Positions 13,735 through 21,069 of a DNA stretch of 64,000 nt are shown here, piece after piece. The position numbers and the translations under genes were made by a program. The notes under the pieces were generated by a model. It was not told the origin of the DNA, searched no databases, and saw nothing but the letters and a program-made list of their open reading frames with translations. The stretch comes from Glycomyces amatae (GTDB lineage: Bacteria; Actinomycetota; Actinomycetes; Mycobacteriales; Micromonosporaceae): contig NZ_JAJLQZ010000003.1 of assembly GCF_020991375.1 (NCBI RefSeq), positions 124,001 through 188,000 on the forward strand, in the 5' to 3' direction. Each line of letters starts with the position of its first letter. Position 1 is the stretch's first letter.

Positions 13735-13768
13735 GGGAGCGGCGCGGCCGGTCGGCCGCGCCGCTCCC
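13735..13768. terminator. Strong bidirectional hairpin between convergent genes
   Basis: Perfect 15-bp arms starting GGGAGCGGCG and ending GCCGCTCCC with a 4-nt loop lie in the 48-bp space between the beta-helix protein and the alpha/beta-hydrolase gene. Flanking CTGAG/CTCAG bases can extend the stem. Confidence 0.65.
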
Positions 13769-13770
13769 GC

Positions 13771-14535
13771 TCAGGCGTGGCGCGACGTGAACGCCGCGGA
13801 GAGCCCGACGAGGCGCCCGCGGGCGGGCACGGTCTCGAAGCCGTGCCCGACACCGTCGAAGAGCTGGAGGTCGAGCCGGTCGCCGTAGGCGTCCCGGTAG
13901 CCCTCGAGCACGCCGGGCGCGAGCACGAAGTCCTCCGTGCCGACCGCCAGGAGCACCGGCCCGGTGTAGGCGGCCGCGTCGGCGAACGGGTCGATGCCCG
14001 CGGCGTCGTCGACGAACGCCCGGTGGATGGGCAGGCCGCCGAAGTCGTCGTAGCCGGACTCGGCGATCGCCGCGGCCCGGCGCCGCGCGCCCTCCCCGTC
14101 CATGGCGACGGCGAGGGCGGCCGGGGCCCACAGCACCAGCGACCGGACGGGGCGCAGCGGCGCGGCCAGGGAGGCGGTGAGCGCGCCGAGGCTCATGCCC
14201 AGCAGGGAGAGCCGCCCGGCGTCGACCGCCGGGTGCGCGCCGACCGCGTCGAGGGCGGCGACGGCCTGGGCGACCTGGTCGGACACGGTGAGGTCGTCGA
14301 AGTCGCCGTCGGAGTCGCCGCAGCCGGCGAAGTCGAACCGGTACGCGGCCACCCCGCTCGCGGCCATCGCCTCGGCCGCGCGGACGAACGTGTACCCGAA
14401 CTCGGCGCGGTTGCCCCCGAATCCGTGGCAGAGCACGACCGCCGGGACGGGCGCGGCGGTGTCGGGGGGCAGGTGCAGGGCGCCGCGGAGCGTGCGCCCG
14501 CGGTGTTCGATGTCGAGGAGTTCCACTGGATCCAA
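13771..14535 (-). CDS. Alpha/beta hydrolase (serine esterase-like)
   Basis: Small cytoplasmic alpha/beta hydrolase, 254 aa with no signal peptide. The oxyanion-hole region reads VVLCHGFGGNRAEFG. The nucleophile elbow is GMSLGA with S115, and the catalytic histidine is in GVGHGFETV near the C-terminus. D in LAVGTEDFV is the likely acid. It resembles the DLH/acyl-esterase branch that deacylates small carbohydrate or acyl esters. It lies 25 bp after the GH39 stop, so it is probably cotranscribed and may remove acyl groups from imported xylo-oligosaccharides. The start is uncertain: TTG at 14533-14535 or GTG at 14524-14526, neither with a clear ribosome-binding site. Confidence 0.75.
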   Translation of the reverse strand: MDPVELLDIEHRGRTLRGALHLPPDTAAPVPAVVLCHGFGGNRAEFGYTFVRAAEAMAASGVAAYRFDFAGCGDSDGDFDDLTVSDQVAQAVAALDAVGAHPAVDAGRLSLLGMSLGALTASLAAPLRPVRSLVLWAPAALAVAMDGEGARRRAAAIAESGYDDFGGLPIHRAFVDDAAGIDPFADAAAYTGPVLLAVGTEDFVLAPGVLEGYRDAYGDRLDLQLFDGVGHGFETVPARGRLVGLSAAFTSRHA

Positions 14536-14560
14536 TCTGCGGTGTCGGAGGGGGGCGGCG

Positions 14561-16198
14561 TCAGTCCGCCTGGCGCACCGAGGCGACCGCCCACGGGGCG
14601 AGGTCGAGGTCGATGTCGAGGACGCCCTCGCCGGAGGCGGTGAGGGTGAAGCGGTGCAGGGCGTCCGCGACGTCGTGCAGGTGGCGGCTCTGCGCCCGGC
14701 TGGGGTTGAGCGGGCTCCCCATCGCGTACCAGGCCTCGGCGGGGTTGCCGTGCTCCCAGTCCAGGACCTCGACGAGGAACACGGTGCCGGGCGCCAGTCC
14801 GCCGACGGCGTGCCGGATCCGGCGGGCGGGGCCCTCGTCGGCCAGGGCGCGGGTCTGCTCGTAGGAGTCGGCCGAGCCGACGGCCCGCGTGCCCCGCTCG
14901 TCAGGGTAGTTGAAGAACACTCCGGCGACCGCGGAGGTGCGGCTGTCGCGGGTGAGGGCGCCGTGCGGTGTGGACAGCAGCAGCCGGTCGCCGAGCCGCT
15001 CGAGCATGGCCATCGCGTGGAAGGTCGGCTTGTGCGCGCCGTCCTCGGTGACGAGGCCGAACCCGCCGTGGAAGGGGCCGATGCCGGCGCCGCCCTCCTC
15101 GAACACGTCGGTGAACGCCCAGTAGGAGATGGAGTCGGCGAGCGCGGCGCACTGGAGGTAGGCGCGGGTGATGGCGGTGGCGGCGAAGAGGGTGTCGTGC
15201 ATGCGGTCGCGCGAGGACGGCGAGGTCGACCACTCGGTGATGTGGACTTCGGCGTCGGGGTAGGCGGAGCCGGCGATGAGTTTGCGCAGGAGGCGCAGGT
15301 CGTCGTAGGTGGCGTCGGCGTAGCGGGAGAGGGCGACGCCGTTGCCGTCGGAGCCGAAGGCGTAGTCGGTGGGGTAGAGGTGGGTGGTGACGAAGTCGAC
15401 CGGGACGTCGCGCTCGGCGCACCAGGTGAGGAACTCCTCGATCCACACCGGCTGCCAGTCGAGGGCGTCGACGTCGGGCGCGGCGGCGGTGGGGTGGGAG
15501 GCGGCGCGGTCCTCGGTCTCGCCGCGGTAGCGGTCGTCGGGGACGAAGACGCTGGTGGAGGGGCCGCCGACGCGCAGGTGCGGGTCGATCCGCTTGATCG
15601 CCAGCGCGGTCTGCTCGTAGAGTTCGAAGTACTCGGTGCGGGTCCCGGTCCAGAAGTGGGGCACCAGGTTCGGTTCGTTCCAGACCTCGAACCGCCACCG
15701 GCGGACCTCGTCGAGGCCGTAGCGGTCGATCCAGTGCTCGACGGTGCGGGTCACGAGCTCGACCCACTTGCCCATGTCCTTGGGCGGACTGCAGTGGGCG
15801 CGCCACCAGAAGAGGGTGTCGGTGACGGTGGCGAGCGCCCGCGGCATGAAGCCGAGTTCGACGAAGGGGCGGGCGCCGGTCTCGAGGATGAAGTCGAAGA
15901 CCTTGTCGACGTAGCCGAAGGTGTGGACGGGCTCCGGGAGCGGGCTGTCGGGGCCGAATCCGCCGCCGTAGCTCTCGCGGTAGACGAACATGTCGTCGTG
16001 GAAGAGGCCGTGGAAGCGGAGGTAGCGGAAGCCGAGGGTGTCGACGGCCTCGGTGAACTGGCGCTGCCAGTCGGCGCGGAGGGCCTCGTTGGCGCGTCCG
16101 GCGCCGGCGCATTCGCTCCAGACGTGGCGCAGGGGGCTGTCGGTGCCGGGGCGGCCGTCGACGGTGAGCGCGGGGGTCGCGGTTCGGTCGCTGTCCAT
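14561..16198 (-). CDS. GH39 beta-xylosidase
   Basis: Intracellular beta-xylosidase of 545 aa (no signal peptide), close to the 500-550 aa of bacterial GH39 enzymes. The TIM barrel has the GH39 start motif RYLRFHGLFHDDM. The acid/base is E175 in VWNEPN and the nucleophile is E322 in HITEWS. A beta-sandwich occupies the last 120 or so residues, including FFNYPDERG. It would release xylose from imported xylo-oligosaccharides. The ATG at 16196-16198 opens a two-gene unit with the alpha/beta hydrolase. Upstream are two palindromes built around TCGA/TTCG (16304-16318 and 16429-16443) that probably bind a xylose-responsive repressor. Confidence 0.88.
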   Translation of the reverse strand: MDSDRTATPALTVDGRPGTDSPLRHVWSECAGAGRANEALRADWQRQFTEAVDTLGFRYLRFHGLFHDDMFVYRESYGGGFGPDSPLPEPVHTFGYVDKVFDFILETGARPFVELGFMPRALATVTDTLFWWRAHCSPPKDMGKWVELVTRTVEHWIDRYGLDEVRRWRFEVWNEPNLVPHFWTGTRTEYFELYEQTALAIKRIDPHLRVGGPSTSVFVPDDRYRGETEDRAASHPTAAAPDVDALDWQPVWIEEFLTWCAERDVPVDFVTTHLYPTDYAFGSDGNGVALSRYADATYDDLRLLRKLIAGSAYPDAEVHITEWSTSPSSRDRMHDTLFAATAITRAYLQCAALADSISYWAFTDVFEEGGAGIGPFHGGFGLVTEDGAHKPTFHAMAMLERLGDRLLLSTPHGALTRDSRTSAVAGVFFNYPDERGTRAVGSADSYEQTRALADEGPARRIRHAVGGLAPGTVFLVEVLDWEHGNPAEAWYAMGSPLNPSRAQSRHLHDVADALHRFTLTASGEGVLDIDLDLAPWAVASVRQAD

Positions 16199-16303
16199 GT
16201 TCTCGTTTCGTTCGCGGTTCGGTGGCGGATCGGGAGGCGCGGCGGGCCGTTGCGGGCGATGGGTGCTCAGGAGGTGGCGCGCCGCCTCGCATGTCTTCAG
16301 TTA

Positions 16304-16318
16304 TCGAAAATTTTTCGA
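16304..16318. promoter_or_regulatory. Perfect 15-bp palindrome upstream of the GH39 gene
   Basis: TCGAAAA-T-TTTTCGA is a perfect inverted repeat, continued by CGAAACAT. It lies about 105 bp before the GH39 start and shares TTTTCGAAACAT with a second site at 16429. It looks like the operator of a sugar-responsive repressor. Confidence 0.6.
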
Positions 16319-16428
16319 AACATATTCGAGCGCTGTCAGGCTAACGTCCTGCCTTTGAGCTGTCAATACGTGTTCAGATCGAAAGCACGATGGCGTTGAT
16401 CCGCAAGAATGTTCATGATAATGTCGAA

Positions 16429-16443
16429 ATGTTTTCGAAACAT
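16429..16443. promoter_or_regulatory. Second palindromic operator in the GH39 upstream region
   Basis: ATGTTT-TCG-AAACAT has perfect 6-bp arms and is flanked on both sides by further TCGA bases. It sits 18 bp before a plus-strand ATG with a good ribosome-binding site (16461), so it may once have controlled a divergent operon. Confidence 0.6.
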
Positions 16444-16460
16444 CGAAAGAGAGGCCGTCG

Positions 16461-16774
16461 ATGCAGCGTCCCGATGAGGATCGCCGTCGAACCCGTCCCG
16501 GGCGCGGCCGGAGGCGCGATGTCCGGGCACGGGCGGCTCGCGGCGGCGCTCGGCCTTCGCGACTCGCCCTGACCGACGAGGGGGCCGTCCGATGAGCGAG
16601 GACCCGCGCCTGCGGCGCAACCGCCTCCAGAACCGGTGGACCGAGCGAGCGCAGCGCGAGCGCGATCAGCGGCAGGACGACACCGCTGCGACCGCGGGGG
16701 GCGGCATCGGCGGTGAGGCGACCGCTCCCCTGCGCCGCCCGGGGGAGGCGAACCGCCGCCGACCCGAGGAGTGA
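16461..16774 (+). other. Two short overlapping reading frames of doubtful status
   Basis: This 625-bp gap (16199-16823) has no recognisable gene. An ATG at 16461 follows GAGAGG and reads 44 codons (MQRPDEDRRRTRPGRG at the start). Its TGA overlaps an ATG (16592) that opens 60 codons (MSEDPRLRRNRLQNRW at the start). Both are Arg-rich and resemble nothing I recognise. Their place just behind an operator suggests the truncated head of a lost operon rather than working genes. Confidence 0.2.
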
Positions 16775-16823
16775 TCCTCCTGCGGCGCTGCCCCCGTTCG
16801 CATCGCGATGCTTCGGCGGCTCC

Positions 16824-18839
16824 TCAGCCCCGGCGGCGCGGGGCCGGAGCGGCGAGCAGCCGCACGCCGGGGGCCGAGGCCGCGAACGGCCCGGGCACGA
16901 CCTCGTCGCGCGGGAGACCGGTGATGTCCGCGCTCAGGTCCAGATCGGACCCGTCCGGGTTGGTGTAGCCCATCTCGGCCTGGTAGCTCGTCCCGAGGCG
17001 CGCGGTCGTCACCGGGGCGACGGCGAAGGCGGCGCCGGCCACCTCGACGCGGACGGTGCCGGCCGCGGCGTCGTGCACCTCGACGCGCACCGGTGACGCG
17101 CCTACGACACGGGGCTGCGGTTCCGCGCGGAACGGCTCGGCGCCGTCCGCGTACAGGTTGCCTTCGACCCGGACCGGCAGGCGCGGCCCGGCCAGCGCGC
17201 TGCCGTCCTCGTTCGGGTACTCCTCCGGCGTCGGACATGCGTCGTACTGCGAGGTCCCCACCGGGGTCGGCACGAAGGCGGCCTGGCCGGGCACGCCGTC
17301 GATGTCGATCGCGCCGGACCAGAAGCTCGCGAGCGCCGGCTCCGCCTGCGGTTCGGCGCGTTCCCCGCGGTCGCCGACGAAGACGTTGTTGTAGAACCGG
17401 TTGTCGCCGCCGAGGATGTTCGAGACGCCGTGGACGGCCGTGGAGTGCGGCAGGTGGTAGGGGGTGTACCGCTGGTGCTCGGTGCAGCTCGCGATGCGGC
17501 CCGCGAAGTAGTTGTGCACGTAGGCGCCGCCGGTGGACATGTCCTTGACCGCCCACGGGGAGAGGAACAGGTTCGAGTCCACGAGGTACGGGCCGTGGCA
17601 GACCTCGACCATGAAGTCCTCGGCGGTGGAGGCGTAGAAGACGTTGCGCCGCACCAGGGTGCCTTGGGCCTGCCAGTCCAGCCACAGGGCTCGATGCGTG
17701 TGGTGGATGGTGTTCCCGCTGATCACGGTGTCGATGGCGGCGTGCAGTTTGATGCCGGCCACCTCGGCGCCGTGCCACTGCCGCTTCACGTGGACGCGGG
17801 AGATGTGGTTGTCGGCGATGGTCGAGAACGCCGCGCCGAGATGCCCGACGATGCCCGCCTGCTCGCAGTCCCGGATCGTGTTGCGGCGCACCGTGTGGGA
17901 GCCGACGTGGTCCCGGTGCCACGGGTGCGGCTCGCCGGCGTCGGGGCCGCGCAGGGCCAGCGCCCGCTGGATCACCTCGCGTTCGCGCTGCGTGCCGCCC
18001 TTGGCGCCCTTCGATCCCGAGGTCCACTCGTTCTGTCCGGTGCTGGCCTCCTTGCCGAGGGAGACGCCGACGTTCTTCGAGTCGGTGATCGTGTTGTCCT
18101 CGATCACCCAGCCCTTGGACCAGTGCGGGCCGATCAGGCCCTCCTGCATCGCGGTGGGCGGCGCCCACTGCGTGGCGGCCTTGGTCAGCGTGAAGCCGCG
18201 CACCGCGAGGTGGTCGACGCCCGTGGCCTCGGGCCAGAAGACGAACTTGCGGACGTTGATCTCGATCTCGTGCGCGGCCGGGTCGGCGCCCCCGAAGTTG
18301 GCCCAGATCGTCGTGGCGTCGTCGCCCGCCTCGCAGTACCACGTCAGCAGGGAGCCCGCCTGGTCGAACGAGTCCTCGGTGACCGCGGGGCGTTCGACGC
18401 CGCCCAGGGTCGGCGACTCGTACATGGACTTGCCGTCGAGGTACACCTCGCCGGTGTGCCAGGTGTTGACCTGGTCGAAGAACCAGTCCCCGCCGATGCG
18501 CTCGGTGTACGGGTTGCGGTCCCCGAACAGGGTGTTCGGCACCGTCGCCGTCCAGACGGCGGCCGAGCCGGGATGGGGGCGCCAGTCGGCGATCACCTCG
18601 GCGCCGGAGATCGTGACCGGCTCGTAGCGGCCCTCCGCGTCCAGCGCGGCCTGGTAGGTGATCGGCGCGGCGGCCGTGCCGCCGCGGGGCGGATTCACCC
18701 ACTCGCGGTACACGCCCGCGTGCACGACGACGGTGTCCCCCGGTTGCGCCAGCGCCGCGGCCGCACCGATGCTGAGCAGCGGGGCCTCGGGGGTGCCGGC
18801 GGCGGTATCGGATCCGGACTTCGCGACATGCAGTTCCAC
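16824..18839 (-). CDS. GH120-like beta-xylosidase (beta-helix fold), cytoplasmic
   Basis: Beta-xylosidase-like protein of 671 aa. The start GTG at 18837-18839 is chosen because VELHVAKSGSDTAAGTP is the conserved beginning of the fold; the frame stays open upstream only as low-complexity shadow. There is no signal peptide. The right-handed beta-helix shows repeated turns (VIEDNTITDSKNVGVSLG, VISGNTIHHTHRALWLDW). In GH120 the nucleophile Asp and acid/base Glu lie about 23 residues apart; here D388 (WLDW) and E412 (MVEVCHGP) match closely. The region from about 600 is a beta-sandwich. It would act on imported xylo-oligosaccharides beside GH39. It may also belong to a related unassigned beta-helix family. 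It stands alone with about 296 bp of empty sequence upstream (18840-19135), where I see no clear promoter. Confidence 0.7.
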   Translation of the reverse strand: MELHVAKSGSDTAAGTPEAPLLSIGAAAALAQPGDTVVVHAGVYREWVNPPRGGTAAAPITYQAALDAEGRYEPVTISGAEVIADWRPHPGSAAVWTATVPNTLFGDRNPYTERIGGDWFFDQVNTWHTGEVYLDGKSMYESPTLGGVERPAVTEDSFDQAGSLLTWYCEAGDDATTIWANFGGADPAAHEIEINVRKFVFWPEATGVDHLAVRGFTLTKAATQWAPPTAMQEGLIGPHWSKGWVIEDNTITDSKNVGVSLGKEASTGQNEWTSGSKGAKGGTQREREVIQRALALRGPDAGEPHPWHRDHVGSHTVRRNTIRDCEQAGIVGHLGAAFSTIADNHISRVHVKRQWHGAEVAGIKLHAAIDTVISGNTIHHTHRALWLDWQAQGTLVRRNVFYASTAEDFMVEVCHGPYLVDSNLFLSPWAVKDMSTGGAYVHNYFAGRIASCTEHQRYTPYHLPHSTAVHGVSNILGGDNRFYNNVFVGDRGERAEPQAEPALASFWSGAIDIDGVPGQAAFVPTPVGTSQYDACPTPEEYPNEDGSALAGPRLPVRVEGNLYADGAEPFRAEPQPRVVGASPVRVEVHDAAAGTVRVEVAGAAFAVAPVTTARLGTSYQAEMGYTNPDGSDLDLSADITGLPRDEVVPGPFAASAPGVRLLAAPAPRRRG

Positions 18840-19135
18840 AACGCAAACCTTAGCCGCCGGCCCGCGCGGTCCTCCCGGGTGAACGCCGTCGAGCAGTCCT
18901 CCGGCGGGGAGCGGGCTCCAGGGCCGGTTCACGAAGGCGCTCCCGGCCGGCTCGGGGCGGGACAGGCCCTGTCCACGTCGCCTCTCGACCTCGCAGCCGC
19001 CTTCCGCGCGCGCTCCGCGGACGGGTATGCGGCCCGCCCGGCGACCGAGGGACGTGCCCCGGCGGTGGAACGGATCGAGTGCTCCAACATCAGGAGGAGA
19101 ACGCGGTCGCGCCGTTCCCCGCACCGGGTCCGCGT

Positions 19136-20230
19136 TCAGCCGGGCGATTCGGCGGTGTCGGCCTCGACCGCCCGGTCGGCGTGCTCCTCCGCCGCCGCGC
19201 GGCGCCCTTCCGCGCGGGCCTGCGCGAGCTTCTCCTCCAGCCGCACGCGCGACCTGCGGCGCCCCCACAGGCCCGACCAGACGAGTAGGGCGACGCCCGC
19301 CAGCGCGATCAGCTGCGGGAACGGGACGGCCCAGACGCCGACGTCGGCGGTCGCGGCGTCGACCGAGGTGCCGTCGCCGTCGCCGACCACGGCCGGCGTC
19401 ACTTCGAGGGACGCGGGCACGAACACGAGCGGCCACACGTCTTCCACTGCGACCGTGAAGGTCCGCTGCTCCCCCGGCAGGAGTTCCTGGTCGATCTCGT
19501 CCGCTCGGGGGAACGCGACCTCCCGGCCGCCGACCGTGACGGCCCCGGTCACCGTGAGCCGCGTGTTGCCGGTGTTCACCACGTCGAAGGTCACCTGCGC
19601 TACTCCGGGGGCCAGCGGGTTCCACGAGAGGTCGTAGGAGGAGGCCACGGCCTCCAGTGCGGCCGCGGGCGCCAGTTCCCCCGTCACGCGGGTCATGACG
19701 CGAAAGCCGACCCGGGACTCCACGCCGATGGTCGCCCCGTCCGAGCCGACCTGCTGCGACAGGACCGAGGCGGCCACGCCCGCCGCGTGGTCGCCCGGGG
19801 TCGCGTTCTCCGGCACCGTCGTCGTGAACGGGACGACGGCGGTCTCGTCCGGGCCGACCGTGACCTCGTCCTGCACCTCGATCCACAGTCCCGCGTCCAC
19901 CGAGGGCTGATCGGAGGGCAGCATGCCGAACCGGCCGTTGTCCCCGAAGTAGCCGTCCGCGGCGGAGAGGCGGAACGTCACCTCCTGATCGGACAGGTTG
20001 TGGATCGCCATGTGCTCGGTCGCGGTCTCGCCCGGGTCGAGTTCCTGCTCGACCCAGGCCCGGCCGTCCTCACCCGAATCGTCGGCCGGTCGGACCGACC
20101 ACGTCACCGTGCCCGCGTCCCCGCCGTTCGACTGCGCGGCGGCGGGCCCGGCGGGGACCGCCATGAGCGGCAGGGACACTGCGGCGAGGAGAGCGGCGCG
20201 AACCGCGCCGCCACTGGTTGCGGAAGCCAT
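19136..20230 (-). CDS. Membrane-anchored WxL-interacting-type protein (DUF916-like)
   Basis: Cell-surface protein of 364 aa. The ATG at 20228-20230 follows GAAAGG. A signal peptide ends near AAAQS. Two immunoglobulin-like domains follow: about 35-170 (TWSVRPADD, ATEHMAIHNLSDQEVTFRLSA, WIEV) and about 180-300 (FRVMTRVTGE, VVNTGNTRLTVTGAVTVGG). This order matches the peptidoglycan-binding and WxL-binding halves of DUF916/DUF3324 proteins. A transmembrane segment (LIALAGVALLVWSGLWG) and a charged cytoplasmic tail end the protein. It lies 84 bp downstream of a small secreted protein with a WxL-like C-terminus, the usual pairing. It probably anchors that protein to the wall. Family assignment is by motif and gene pairing only. 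Confidence 0.65.
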   Translation of the reverse strand: MASATSGGAVRAALLAAVSLPLMAVPAGPAAAQSNGGDAGTVTWSVRPADDSGEDGRAWVEQELDPGETATEHMAIHNLSDQEVTFRLSAADGYFGDNGRFGMLPSDQPSVDAGLWIEVQDEVTVGPDETAVVPFTTTVPENATPGDHAAGVAASVLSQQVGSDGATIGVESRVGFRVMTRVTGELAPAAALEAVASSYDLSWNPLAPGVAQVTFDVVNTGNTRLTVTGAVTVGGREVAFPRADEIDQELLPGEQRTFTVAVEDVWPLVFVPASLEVTPAVVGDGDGTSVDAATADVGVWAVPFPQLIALAGVALLVWSGLWGRRRSRVRLEEKLAQARAEGRRAAAEEHADRAVEADTAESPG

Positions 20231-20314
20231 CGTCGGCCTTTCGGGGGGTCGGATGCGGGGTCCCGGAGCGCACGGCCGGTGGGCGGACACGGCTCGGTGC
20301 CCGCCCGGTCGGCC

Positions 20315-20932
20315 TCACTCGAACAGGGAGAGGGTGAGGGTGGAGGTGTAGGTGCCGGGCTCGACCTCGGCGGGGACCTGGAGCGTCAGGTTCGCGCTGG
20401 CCTCCCACGATCCGATCGCCTCCTCGCTGGTGAGCGCCATGGCGAGCAGTTCGCGGCCCTGGAGGCCCACGTTGTTCGGGTCTTCCTCCGTCTCCAGGGC
20501 AGGGGCGACGTCGGGGCCGACCGCGACGGCGCCGGACCCGTCGTCGACCAGGGTGGGCGACCAGCCCAGGTTCTCCGCCCCGATCGGCTCCTGGCCCGCG
20601 TCGCCGGTGAAGCTCGACGCCGTGCCCTCGACCCACCAGAACGCGCCGTCGGGGATCTCGTCCGCCGACCGCGTGTCGGTGACGGTGACCGTCGGCAGCG
20701 CGCCGGTGAACTGTCGGATCGTCGCCGTCGAGCCGTCCTCGACGAGGGTCGCGGTCGTCCCGTCGACCGACATCGCGAGCACGCCCTCCTCGATGTCGTC
20801 GATCGTGACGTTCACATCCACATCGGAGCCGGAGCCGACCTGGTCCTGCGCGAACGCCGCACCCGCGACGCCCGCGAGCATGGCGCCGCCGGCCGCGGCC
20901 ACCGAGACCCGTTTGACCATTCCACGATTCAT
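20315..20932 (-). CDS. Small secreted protein with WxL-like surface domain
   Basis: Exported protein of 205 aa. MNRGMVKRVSVAAAGGAMLAG is a signal peptide ending at AFA. The mature part is acidic and beta-rich: VDVNVTIDDIEEGVLAMSVDG is followed by TATIRQFTGALPTVTVTDTRS. It ends in VPAEVEPGTYTSTLTLSLFE, which closely resembles the end of WxL cell-wall-binding domains (PAGT..GTYT.TLTWTL), although a canonical W-x-L pair is not evident. The gene is the first of a two-gene unit with the DUF916-like protein. It may decorate the cell wall, perhaps to bind polysaccharide, given the surrounding loci. Confidence 0.6.
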   Translation of the reverse strand: MNRGMVKRVSVAAAGGAMLAGVAGAAFAQDQVGSGSDVDVNVTIDDIEEGVLAMSVDGTTATLVEDGSTATIRQFTGALPTVTVTDTRSADEIPDGAFWWVEGTASSFTGDAGQEPIGAENLGWSPTLVDDGSGAVAVGPDVAPALETEEDPNNVGLQGRELLAMALTSEEAIGSWEASANLTLQVPAEVEPGTYTSTLTLSLFE

Positions 20933-20981
20933 GAGTGAGTCCTCTTCTCAGTCCGTCCGGGGGCGACCGTCGCCCTCCGGA

Positions 20982-21003
20982 CCGGACGACGCGCGTCGTC
21001 CGG
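20982..21003. terminator. Palindromic hairpin between two minus-strand units
   Basis: A perfect 22-bp palindrome begins CCGGACGACG and ends CGTCGTCCGG. It lies with a second G/C hairpin (GGGGCGAC/GTCGCCC just before it) in the 137 bp separating the double-GH43 gene from the WxL-like gene. It probably terminates the former. Confidence 0.45.
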
Positions 21004-21069
21004 GGTGCCCCGCCGGCCCAGCGTCCGGCGCGGTGCGGGCGGCGGGCGCCGGCCGCCGCCCCGGGTGCC

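Noticed and set aside
18840..19135. Possible gene or promoter in the gap upstream of the GH120-like gene
   Set aside because: Only GC-rich low-complexity frames and no convincing -35/-10 pair or hairpin could be identified.
18840..19886. N-terminal extension of the GH120-like protein to a 1020-residue frame
   Set aside because: The extra 349 residues are Arg/Gly-rich shadow of the antisense DUF916-like gene; the conserved fold starts at VELHVAKSG.
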